DNA of 64,000 nt, taken from assembly GCF_030687495.1 (NCBI RefSeq), contig NZ_CP117435.1:4902501-4966500 (forward strand), given 5' to 3'. Shown in pieces: positions 32,302 through 40,798 of the stretch. The translations under genes and the position numbers were made by a program. The notes under the pieces were generated by a model. The model searched no databases. It worked only from the letters and a program-made list of their open reading frames with translations, and was not told where the DNA came from. Source of the DNA: Pseudomonas sp. FP453. GTDB lineage: Bacteria; Pseudomonadota; Gammaproteobacteria; Pseudomonadales; Pseudomonadaceae. Every line of letters begins with the position of its first letter. Position 1 is the first letter of the stretch.

Positions 32302-32994
32302 ATGCCATCAGCCCCATTGGACACCCGTTACCAGATCGAGACCCCGGAGGGCATCGACCTGCCGCTGCGCCCCGCCGGTCTTGCGCCTCGTGCATTGGCC
32401 TTCGCGTTCGACCTGGGCTTGCGCGGGCTGGTCATGGGCATCCTCATCGTCCCCCTGGCGTTGCTCGGCAACATCGGCATCGGCATCGGTTCGCTGCTGC
32501 TGTTCCTGGTCGGCTGGTGGTACATGGTGCTGTTCGAAGTGCTCAACCAGGGCTGCTCGCCAGGTAAACAGGTGATGGGCTTGCGTGTCGTACAGGACGA
32601 CGGCACGCCCATCAGTTGGTCAGCCTCATTGATTCGCAACCTGCTGCGTTTTATCGACATGCTGCCTTTCGGTTATTTTCTCGGGGCCATCAGTTGCCTG
32701 CAGCACCCTCATTTCAAACGGCTCGGCGACCTGGCCGCCGGCACCCTGGTGATCTACCACGAACGCCCCCTGCCACGCCCCAAAGTGCCCCAGGCCGCCG
32801 CGTTGCGCTTGCCCTTCGCCCTGGACCTCGACGAGCAGCGCGCCATTCTCGGCTTTGCCGAACGCCAGGGCGAACTGTCCGCTGAGCGGGTTCACGAACT
32901 CGCCTCCATCCTCGCGACGCCCTTGCAAGTGTCTCCGGCCCGCGCCGTCGAGCAACTCAACGGCGTGGCCCGTGGGCTATTGGGGCCGACATGA
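32302..32994 (+). CDS. RDD-family membrane protein, first gene of the RDD/SpoIIM/DUF4129/DUF4350/MoxR/DUF58 operon
   Basis: This 230-residue protein has the RDD motif near residues 30-38 (LAPRALAFAFDLGLRG). Three membrane segments follow (about 40-60, 63-85 and 120-140), then CSPGKQVMGLRVVQDDG and KRLGDLAAGTLVI, typical of RDD proteins. The start at 32302 has AAGGA 5 bases upstream. The stop overlaps the next gene by 4 bases. RDD proteins are often Na+/H+ antiporter-like or of unknown role. The operon context suggests a membrane assembly served by the MoxR ATPase. Confidence 0.85.
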   Translation: MPSAPLDTRYQIETPEGIDLPLRPAGLAPRALAFAFDLGLRGLVMGILIVPLALLGNIGIGIGSLLLFLVGWWYMVLFEVLNQGCSPGKQVMGLRVVQDDGTPISWSASLIRNLLRFIDMLPFGYFLGAISCLQHPHFKRLGDLAAGTLVIYHERPLPRPKVPQAAALRLPFALDLDEQRAILGFAERQGELSAERVHELASILATPLQVSPARAVEQLNGVARGLLGPT

Positions 32995-33971
32995 AACAGA
33001 GCCTTTTCGAACACAGCCACCAGCCCCAATGGCAGGCTTTTGCCGCACAGCTGGAACATTTGGAGCAGGGCAAGGCCAAGGCCGGTGACCTGGCCGGCTT
33101 CCCCCATCAGTATCGACGCCTGTGCCAACACCTCGCCCTGGCTCAGGAGCGTGGCTACAGCAGTTACCTGGTGGACCCGCTGCAGCAATTGGCCCTGCGT
33201 GGCCATCAACAGTTGTATCGCCATCGCAGCCAATTGGGGGCGAAGGTATTGAGCTTCGTACTCGCGGACTTCCCTCGCCTGGTGCGCGCCCAGTGGCGCT
33301 TTGTGCTGGCCGCCAGCCTGCTGTTCTTCGGCAGTCTGGTGGGCGTAGCACTGCTGGTGTTCCTGTTTCCCGACCTGATCTACAGCATCGTCAGCCCCCA
33401 GCAGGTGGCCGAGATGCAAAGCATGTATGACCCCGCTGCCAGCCACCTCGGGCGGGCCGCCGAGCGCGCGTCCAGCGAAGACTGGATGATGTTTGGCTAC
33501 TACGTGATGCACAACACAGGCATCGCCTTCCAGACCTTTGCCGCGGGCTTGCTCCTGGGTTTGGGCAGTGTGTTCTTCTTGATTTTCAACGGCCTGATCA
33601 TCGGCGCAATCTCCGGGCACCTCACCGAAATCGGCTACGGCCAGACGTTCTGGTCATTCGTGATCGGTCATGGTGCCTTTGAACTCAGCGCCATCGCCCT
33701 GGCCGGCGCGGCCGGCCTGCAGTTGGGCTGGGCGTTGATCGCCCCCGGGCAACTGACCCGCGGTGAATCCCTGAGGCTGGCGGCCCATCAAAGCGTGCAG
33801 ATGCTCTGCGGCGTGATGGTGTTCCTCCTGATCGCTGCATTTATCGAAGCCTACTGGTCCTCCACCACCAGCATTGCGCCGTGGCTCAAATACCTCGTGG
33901 GCGCCCTGCTCTGGCTGCTGGTGGCCACTTACCTGATCTTTGCCGGACGGACTCACCATGCGCCTGAGTAA
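32991..33971 (+). CDS. Stage II sporulation protein M-like (DUF95) membrane protein
   Basis: This 326-residue integral-membrane protein of the SpoIIM/DUF95 family has a soluble N-terminal part of about 100 residues. Several helices follow: about 102-125, 180-215 (TFAAGLLLGLGSVFFLIFNGLIIGA), 220-245, 265-290 and 300-318. The family signature FWSFVIGHGAFELSAIALAGAAG is intact. It starts at ATG 32991, overlapping the RDD stop, and its C-terminus overlaps the next frame by 14 bases, so the operon is tightly coupled. Despite the name there is no link to sporulation here. Confidence 0.87.
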   Translation: MKQSLFEHSHQPQWQAFAAQLEHLEQGKAKAGDLAGFPHQYRRLCQHLALAQERGYSSYLVDPLQQLALRGHQQLYRHRSQLGAKVLSFVLADFPRLVRAQWRFVLAASLLFFGSLVGVALLVFLFPDLIYSIVSPQQVAEMQSMYDPAASHLGRAAERASSEDWMMFGYYVMHNTGIAFQTFAAGLLLGLGSVFFLIFNGLIIGAISGHLTEIGYGQTFWSFVIGHGAFELSAIALAGAAGLQLGWALIAPGQLTRGESLRLAAHQSVQMLCGVMVFLLIAAFIEAYWSSTTSIAPWLKYLVGALLWLLVATYLIFAGRTHHAPE

Positions 33972-35487
33972 TGCAAGCGTGGTGATTCGCCCTCGCACCT
34001 CCTGGGAGGCCATGGACCTTGGGGTGCTCATGGCGCAGGAACATCGCTGGCTGCTGATGGGCAGTTGGGCGTTGGTGACATTGCCGATTTTCGCGCTGCT
34101 GACCGCACTGCTGTGGAAGTACCCCTCCATGGTCATGTTCCTGTTCTGGTGGTTGAAGCCGGCCTTTGAGCGTCTGCCGCTGTATATCCTGTCCAAAACC
34201 TTATTTGCAGAAACGCCCAGTATCGGCCAAGCCGTACGCCAATGGCCGCACCAGCTCAAAGGCCAATTGCTGGCCAGCCTGACCTGGCGGCGCTTCAGCC
34301 TGAGCCGCAGCTTCGCAATGCCCGTCAGCCAACTCGAAGGCCTGGATGGCAAGGACCGCCAACGCCGCCTCGGCGTATTGCAGCAACGCAATGCCGGGGC
34401 CGGGCGCTGGCTGACTCTTATCGGGATGCACCTGGAAATGGGCCTGTGGCTTGGCTGCATGGCCCTGTTTTATTTATTCATACCCCAACAACTTGAACTG
34501 GATTGGGACTGGCGACGGCTGGCATTGGCAACCGGTTCAGAGGCGCTCTGGCTGGAACACCTGGGCAATGGGTTCTACGCACTGATCCTGGTGTTCTGGG
34601 AGCCTATCTACGTGGCATGCGGCTTCAGCCTTTACCTCAATCGCCGCACCGCTCTGGAAGCCTGGGACCTGGAGCTGGTGTTCCGCCGCCTGCGTCAACG
34701 CCTGGGCAGCGTGGCGCCGCTGGCGTTGCTGATGATCGTGCTGGTATCAACCCCGTTCAGCCGACATGCCATGGCCGATGATGCGCCGCCGTCCACACCA
34801 GTGACCACCCAAGCCGCCAGCCAGTCGATCAAGGCATTGCTGGAAAAGCCCCCTTTCAAAAATCCGGAAACCGTCACCCGTTATCACTTCGGCGAAGAAA
34901 AACCCGCCGCAAGCGCCAAACACAAAGGTGACGGCAAACTGCCTGCCTGGTTGCAGGCATTGCTCGACAACCTCAACAGCAATGCCTTCAAGCGCATTGC
35001 CGAGGGCGTCGAGATACTGCTTTGGAGCCTGTTGGCAGGCGGCATTGCCCTGTTGGTCTGGCGTTATCGCGACTGGCTGCACACCTTTGTCACCCGGCGC
35101 CGGCCACGCCAGCCCAAAACCGGCAAGCCGCTGCCGACGCAACTGTTCGGCCTGGAACTGGGCGTTGAAACCCTGCCGGACGATATCGCCAGCACCGCTG
35201 AGCGACTTTGGCCCACGCAGCCACGGGAAGCGCTTGGCCTGCTCTATCGCGGCCTGCTCAGCCGGCTGTTGCACGACTTCAACCTGCCACTCAAGAGCGC
35301 GGACACCGAAGGCGAGGTCCTGGAACGTATTCAGCGATTGCAGCAGCCGCAACTGCTGGCCTTCAGCGACGAGCTGACTCGACACTGGCAAAACCTTGCG
35401 TACGGCCATCGCCTTCCCCCGGTCCAGGCTCAACAGCAACTGTGCAGTCACTGGCGCACCCTGTTCAACTCGGGAGCGACCCAATGA
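33958..35487 (+). CDS. DUF4129-like membrane protein of the MoxR operon
   Basis: This 509-residue protein has N-terminal membrane segments (about 33-50, 55-75, 155-172 and 205-225). A second hydrophobic stretch (about 253-268, APLALLMIVLVST) follows, with an Ala-rich periplasmic segment after ADDAPPSTPV. One more helix lies at about 350-370 (LLWSLLAGGIALLVWRYRDW). The C-terminal region LWPTQPREALGLLYRGLLSRL then LHDFNLPLKSADTEGEVLERI matches DUF4129 domains. The start at 33958 overlaps the SpoIIM-like gene. Function is unknown, but it is conserved with MoxR/DUF58. Confidence 0.8.
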   Translation: MRLSNASVVIRPRTSWEAMDLGVLMAQEHRWLLMGSWALVTLPIFALLTALLWKYPSMVMFLFWWLKPAFERLPLYILSKTLFAETPSIGQAVRQWPHQLKGQLLASLTWRRFSLSRSFAMPVSQLEGLDGKDRQRRLGVLQQRNAGAGRWLTLIGMHLEMGLWLGCMALFYLFIPQQLELDWDWRRLALATGSEALWLEHLGNGFYALILVFWEPIYVACGFSLYLNRRTALEAWDLELVFRRLRQRLGSVAPLALLMIVLVSTPFSRHAMADDAPPSTPVTTQAASQSIKALLEKPPFKNPETVTRYHFGEEKPAASAKHKGDGKLPAWLQALLDNLNSNAFKRIAEGVEILLWSLLAGGIALLVWRYRDWLHTFVTRRRPRQPKTGKPLPTQLFGLELGVETLPDDIASTAERLWPTQPREALGLLYRGLLSRLLHDFNLPLKSADTEGEVLERIQRLQQPQLLAFSDELTRHWQNLAYGHRLPPVQAQQQLCSHWRTLFNSGATQ

Positions 35488-36641
35488 ACCGGCCATTCCT
35501 GTGGATCGGCCTGCTGCTCATGGGCCTGCTGGGGGCAGGGAGCTATTTCCTCTGGAGCCGGATGGTCCCCTACGATGAAGTCATCGACCACGGCCCCTCG
35601 CCAGAAGCCAGGGCCAACCCTTACCTGGCGGCGGAACACTTTCTGCGCCAGCACGGCCTGAGTGTCCAACACGCCAAAGGCCTGGAGCGCCTGGAGACCC
35701 TTCCCGCCAAGGGCAGCAGCCTATTGTTACTGGGGGAGCGCAGCAACATGTCGCCTCGCCAGGTCGAACAACTCCTGGCGTGGGCCAAGGCCGGCGGCCA
35801 CCTGCTGCTGGTAGCCGAAGCACTGTGGGACGACGAAAGCGGCAAAAGCGGCGACTTGCTGCTTGATCGCCTGCATCTGCGCCAGACATTGAGTGACGAA
35901 CCTGAAGAGCCCGTCCAGGCCCGAAAAAAGCGGGCGCCCGACCTGACCAAGCTCTATGTCGACAACGAAACCGCCCCGGCCTATTTCAGCTTCGACACTG
36001 ACTTCAACCTCACCGACCCCAAGCACCTGGCGCAGTTTTCCGCCAACAGCGCGAAGTCCAGCCACCTGATGCAAGTCAAGCTCGGGCAGGGCAATGTGAC
36101 GGTGATCACCGACAGCGACCTGTGGAAATACCCGGCAATCGGCAAGCACGACAACGCCTGGCTGTTGTGGTACCTCAACCAAGGCACCGTTGTGACCTTG
36201 CTGTTCAACAGCGACGTGGACGACCTCTTCACCTTGTTGCTGCGCTATTTCCCCCAAGCCCTGGTGGCACTCGTCGCACTGCTCGCCCTGGCGCTATGGC
36301 ACGCCGGCATGCGGCAAGGTCCGATACGCGCCCCCGCGCCCAAGGCGCGCCGGCAATTGCTGGAACACTTGCAGGCCAGCGCCGACTTCCTGCTGCGCCG
36401 CAGTGGCCAGGGTGCCCTGTTGCAAGCCTTGCAGCGCGACATACTGCGCGCCGCCCGGCGTCGCCACCCAGGTTTTGAACACCTCGACACGGCTGAACAG
36501 CAACAAGCCCTAGAACAGCTGACACGCCAACCTTCTCACGTCATCAGTCAGGCCCTCGACCCACTTCCGGCAAAACGGCTTTCCAGTGCCGATTTCAGCC
36601 GGCAGGTGGCAAGCCTGCAAACTCTCAGGAACGCCCTATGA
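35484..36641 (+). CDS. DUF4350 domain membrane protein of the MoxR operon
   Basis: This 385-residue protein has an N-terminal membrane anchor (about 5-23). A DUF4350 domain of alpha/beta GATase-like fold (about 45-240) follows, with YLAAEHFLRQHGLSVQHAKG and GSSLLLLGERSNMSPRQVEQLLAWAKAGG. A second helix is near 255-275 (PQALVALVALLALALWHAG), then a cytoplasmic tail. The start overlaps the previous stop (ATGA). Its own stop is TGA within CTATGA, where the next gene's ATG would normally overlap. The foreign segment begins at precisely this point. Confidence 0.82.
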   Translation: MNRPFLWIGLLLMGLLGAGSYFLWSRMVPYDEVIDHGPSPEARANPYLAAEHFLRQHGLSVQHAKGLERLETLPAKGSSLLLLGERSNMSPRQVEQLLAWAKAGGHLLLVAEALWDDESGKSGDLLLDRLHLRQTLSDEPEEPVQARKKRAPDLTKLYVDNETAPAYFSFDTDFNLTDPKHLAQFSANSAKSSHLMQVKLGQGNVTVITDSDLWKYPAIGKHDNAWLLWYLNQGTVVTLLFNSDVDDLFTLLLRYFPQALVALVALLALALWHAGMRQGPIRAPAPKARRQLLEHLQASADFLLRRSGQGALLQALQRDILRAARRRHPGFEHLDTAEQQQALEQLTRQPSHVISQALDPLPAKRLSSADFSRQVASLQTLRNAL

Positions 36642-36663
36642 TCCGGCACCTTGCAACCGTTAA
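36642..36663 (+). repeat. Left imperfect terminal inverted repeat of the island
   Basis: The 22 bases starting TCCGG and ending GTTAA match the complement of 40817-40839 at about 18 positions with one gap. The match includes TCCGG, CCT, GC, AAC and GTTAA in order. It begins right after the DUF4350 stop codon. Confidence 0.6.
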
Positions 36664-36795
36664 GTATTACGTCTAATAGAAACAGACCCTCACGAATTCA
36701 TAGTTCCAAGATGTGCTTGAGGGTCGATCTAATGGCCCTAACTCTGCCAGAGCAGACAAAGGGATTGGCTGCCCGGTCAGTACAGGGGACGACAG

Positions 36796-37536
36796 ATGGA
36801 GCTTGTTTGGGCTACTGACGATTTGGTGATCGCTGGGAACCCCTACCCTGGATTCCCTATTCTGCTATGGGACTCAATGGAAAGCTGTATCCCAGCCAAT
36901 CAGTTCTTTCGTCACTACCTGTTTCGCGGGGTCATCGGCTCTAAGCGATCCTGGCCCAGCACCGGACGCGCGCTCTACGACTTTTTCAGCTTCATCCAGG
37001 CTCATGAGCTGGACTGGTGCGACGTTGATCGTGGCGAGGCAAAGAGCCTTGTGGCGGCCTATCGGGACTACTGCCTAATTGCGTGCGAACTGGCATCGAA
37101 CACCACACGCCAGCGTCTGCATTACATCTGCAAGTTCTACGAGTTCGCGCACAAGGAAGGGTGGGTGAAGCGCCTGCCCTTCGCCTATGAGGAACGCAGC
37201 GTGAGGCGCGGGAGACATTTTCTCGCACATATTGATGCGAGTGGCGGCAAGGCTATGGCAAACGATGTGATGCCGCGTAGGCATAAGAGTCTGCCCAAGT
37301 TCCTGAACATGGCCGACGTCAAGGCGCTACTGACCGCTGCGGAGAATCCGCATCACCGCATGATGATGCGCCTGGCGCTGCATACGGGTCTGCGCCGCGA
37401 GGAACTCGCCGCCTTTCCGCTGTCCTATGTCTTCGATCCAGACAAGGCGTTACGAACCGAGCGCAACCTTCGCATCTACCTCGATCCATTCGACGGCAGC
37501 GGCATGGTGACCAAGGGCAGCAACGCTAGACATTGA
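36796..37536 (+). pseudogene. Tyrosine recombinase/integrase, truncated before the catalytic HxxR and Tyr
   Basis: The N-terminal 243 residues or so of a phage-type integrase are present. A SAM-like core-binding domain (TGRALYDFFSFIQAHELDWC, LASNTTRQRLHYICKFYEFA) is followed by the start of the catalytic domain (MADVKALLTAAENPHHRMMM) and Arg I in HTGLRREELAAF. The frame ends at a TGA (37534-37536) shortly after MVTKGSNAR, before the HxxR, His/Trp and nucleophilic Tyr. It therefore cannot be active. The start at 36796 has AGGGG 7 bases upstream. The break coincides with the start of gajA-like sequence at about 37526, so one deletion removed the 3' part of this gene and the 5' part of the next. 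Confidence 0.82.
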
Positions 37537-38617
37537 AGCGAGGATAGCAGGTGGTGATACTCCTCAGGGGTTTACTCAGGCAGGAGTTCCTCTTCCTGCG
37601 CTCACCATCGTTGCCTTGGAGGAGCCTGAAAACAACTTGGCACCTTTTTACCTGTCCCGCATCATCAAGCAGGTGCAGGAAATCGCATCCGGCAGGAACG
37701 CCCAAGCTATCGTTTCAAGCCATTCACCCAGCATCCTCGCCAGGGTCGATCCTTCGAGTGTCCGGCACTTTCGCCTAAACCTTCAAAATCGTTGTTCGGA
37801 GGTGCGACAAATTGATCTTCCGATAGGTGATGAAGAGGCTTCGAAGTTTATCCGAGAAGCTGTCAGGGCCTACCCAGAACTGTACTTTGCGCGCTACGTG
37901 ATTCTAGGTGAAGGTGCTACGGAAGAGGTTGTACTGCCACTGCTGGCCAAAGCGATAGATTTCCCCATCGACCGATCCTTTGTCGCCGTCGTGCCGCTGG
38001 GCGGTCGACATGTCAACCACCTATGGCGGTTGCTATCAAATCTTCAAGTGCCCTATGCGACCCTCTTGGATCTCGATTGGGGGCGCAGCGGTGGTGGCTT
38101 TGGCCGTATAAAAACTGTGTGCGAGCAGTTGCTGAGCGTAGGCAAGACACCTGAGCAAATCTTTGGTACTGCTTTGTCGTCAAGTACGCCCGAAGCAATT
38201 CTCACAGGTTTTCCAAGTCGCAATCAGGCAGATATCCAGAGCCTTCGTAAATGGACAACTTGGCTAGAACGTTTCCAAATCTACTTCGCCGATCCGCTCG
38301 ATCTGGACTTCACGATGCTGATGGCATACCCAACTGCGTATCGAACGCTCGAAACCGATATGAGGGGGCCGTCGGCAAGGGGAGAGCCGAGAGAGGCCGT
38401 GCTGGGCGAAGAAGGCTACCCTGCGTTCTACGATGCAACCGCAGACGATGCACTACGTTGGTATCGATATCTCTTCCTGGGTCGCGGTAAACCAAGCACG
38501 CACGTAAGGATTCTGAGTTGCCTGTCTCAGGAGCAATTAGCTGCCGCCATTCCACAACCTTTGCAACGCATGCTGGCTAATGTCCGTGAAACTCTAGAAG
38601 GAGGTACTACGCTATGA
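37526..38617 (+). pseudogene. gajA: GajA-like OLD-family ATPase/TOPRIM endonuclease, N-terminal ATP-binding part missing
   Basis: GajA is the nuclease of the Gabija phage-defence complex (ABC-type ATPase followed by TOPRIM). Here the frame opens at LDIEARIAGGDTPQGF. It contains Walker B ALTIVALEEPENNLAPFYLS and the switch VSSHSPSILARVDPS. The TOPRIM domain follows, with its Glu in VILGEGATEEVVLPLLAKA and the DxD in ATLLDLDWGR. Walker A and the rest of the N-terminal half are absent. The first possible start in frame is a TTG at 37616. The 3' end is intact and its stop overlaps the gajB ATG (ATGA, preceded by AAGGAGG). General OLD nucleases are an alternative, but pairing with a UvrD-like helicase favours GajA. 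Confidence 0.8.
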
Positions 38618-40510
38618 GCTGGCAGCCTGTCTCGCCAGAGGACTGGCTGCCTCGCGGTATCACCAACCTTGAACCTAACGCTTGGGAAGCCCTGCGTCGA
38701 GAGGGGGCGACGTCGGTTGTCGCAGGTCCGGGGGCCGGCAAATCTGAGTTTCTGGCGCAACGCGCGGCGTACTTGTTGGAGACTGGGTTATGTAAGCCAC
38801 CGCAGCAGATTCTTGCCATCTCTTTCAAAACCGATGCAGCGGCCAACCTCGCGGCGCGTGTGCGCAAGCGTTGCCCTCCGGAGCTAGCTGGGCGTTTTAC
38901 GTCCCTTACATTTGACGCGTTCACCAAGAGCCTCGTTGACCGCTTTCATGCGTCCATTCCTCCGCATTGGCGGCCCACTCGACCCTATGATATCGACTTC
39001 CCAACTCGGCGCGTGGTCGAGGACGAGTTGCACCGTATTCGTGCTATGGGGCAGCCTGCATGGCAGGTAAGGCTAGCGGACTTTTCCCCGGGTACTTTTG
39101 AAGCCCAGTACATCGGAGGAAATCGCCTCGCCTTGGAGGTTCCACAGCAGCTCACGACAGCAGACGACTTTGCCCGCTATCATTGGCTGCATAAGCAACT
39201 GTTCGGCACTGAGCCGTCAAAGCTGACGTTCGTCACCCTCAATCGTCTCGCCGAGCTGATTGTGCGAGCAAATCCAAAGATCGCTCGCGCGCTGCGCATG
39301 ACCTATCCCTATGTGTTTGTTGATGAGTTTCAGGACACTTCTTTTGCTCAATATGACTTCCTGCTCTCTACCTTTGGTCAGGGTGGAGCGGTCGTCACCG
39401 CCGTTGGTGACCATAAGCAGCGCATCATGGGATGGGCTGGCGCGCGTCAGGATGCTTTTGAGCAATTCGAAGCTGACTTCGATGCGCGGCGGATAAATCT
39501 GCTTTTTAATTACAGGTCCTCTCCGGAGTTGGTGCGCGTTCAGCACTTCGTTGCGCAAGCCCTAGATCCGCATTCGCCACAAATACAATCTCAAGCGCCA
39601 AGTCAGCTGGACAGCGATGTTGTACAGGTGTGGAACTCTAGGTCCACTGATGTGGAAGGACGACATCTTGCTCAGTGGGTCGAGACAGATATGGCAACGC
39701 GTCAGTTACAGCCACGAGACTATGTACTCCTCGTTCGTCAACGACCGGACCAGTTCGAGGAGGAGCTTCAGCCTATATTTTGCTTCGGTCGGACTTAGCA
39801 TACGCAATGAAAGCCGTAGCATTGGACGCACCAACGTCCAGGACTTGATGGTGGACGAGGCTTCGTGTGTAGCATTGGCAGCATTGTGTTTGGCCTCCGG
39901 GCAGCGCAGCGCAGCAGCATGGTTGACACTTTCAGGGGCCGTCTATGCAATCCGTGAAATCGATGAGGAAGATGAGGTACAGCGAGGACGGGCTGATCGA
40001 GATCTTGAGGGATTCTTGGAAGAGTTGAAACTGACTGTCCGCGCTCACGCCCCCACATCCGAATCGGCCGTACAGATCGCGCACCAAATTTTTGAGTTCC
40101 TGGATGTTTCCGCGATAAAGCGCGCTTTTCCTGCTTACCTTCGCAATGACCTGCTTGAAATCATGATAGAGGGCTTCTCATCACACCTTCAGAGTGCTGC
40201 GTCGGAGACTGCCACTTGGTTGGATTGTATCAACCGATATCTGGGAACGAATGACATACCGTTAATGACGGTGCACAAAAGTAAAGGATTGGAGTACGAC
40301 ACAGTGTTCTTCCTCGGACTTGATGATCGATCATGGTGGAGTCATACGCCACGCAATCCGGAAGGTATCGCGACGTTTTTTGTCGCCCTGTCGCGCGCCA
40401 AGCAACGCGCAATCTTTATGTTCTGTCCGCATCGAGGTGCAAGACAGAATGTCTCCGAGCTCTATCAGTTGCTGACTGACGCCGGTGTTGAGGAGACCGG
40501 AATCGGATGA
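38614..40510 (+). pseudogene. gajB: GajB-like UvrD/Rep-family helicase, frameshifted
   Basis: This superfamily 1A helicase matches the second Gabija gene. Motifs in order are Walker A VVAGPGAGKSEFLAQRA, YVFVDEFQDTSFAQYD (motif II), VGDHKQRIMGWAGA (motif III) and NYRSSPELV (motif IV). After the frameshift come LMTVHKSKGLEYDTVFFLGLDD (motif V) and FVALSRAKQRAIF (motif VI). The first frame stops at 39798. Removing one T from TTTT at 39778-39781 joins ...EELQPIF to ASVGLSIRNESRSIGRTN and gives one 631-codon frame. If the extra T is real, the protein lacks motifs V and VI. If it is a sequencing error, gajB is intact while gajA is still broken. Confidence 0.85.
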
Positions 40511-40798
40511 AATAAAACGCTTCGCATTTCAAAATGCGGCTTCCGTTTTGAGCCAGGCTGCTGGCCATCGAAGCCGCTTTCGTTCGAGATGGCATAACGT
40601 CGGTTTCGGAGTTCGTCTCCTTAAGGAGGATCACTACCTACAAAAACACGACTTGCCATCATGGCCTAACCTCCACTTCAGACGAACGCACAAAGGAGGG
40701 GGTTGCCAAGGAATTGCAATGAGGCAAATTGGCAGTCACTCACTCGTTCCACGCGTAAAAAAACTTTAAAAAAGTTAGATTAGGTAAGTGATTGATTT
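40511..40798. other. Right non-coding part of the island
   Basis: No supported gene is seen in these 288 bases. Short frames on both strands (for example 40485-40769 plus and 40416-40634 minus) have no recognisable domain. The right end is AT-rich (AAAAAAACTTTAAAAAAGTT, 40758-40777) and could act as a promoter for the displaced MoxR gene, but no clear -10/-35 pair was fixed. Confidence 0.35.

Noticed and set aside
36796..40510. Assigning the island to the Gamma-Mobile-Trio element family
   Set aside because: Only one recombinase fragment is left and no GmtZ/GmtX-like genes are visible, so the name cannot be supported from this sequence.
40485..40769. 94-codon frame after gajB
   Set aside because: It overlaps the gajB end, starts with TTG, and has no recognisable domain or ribosome-binding site.
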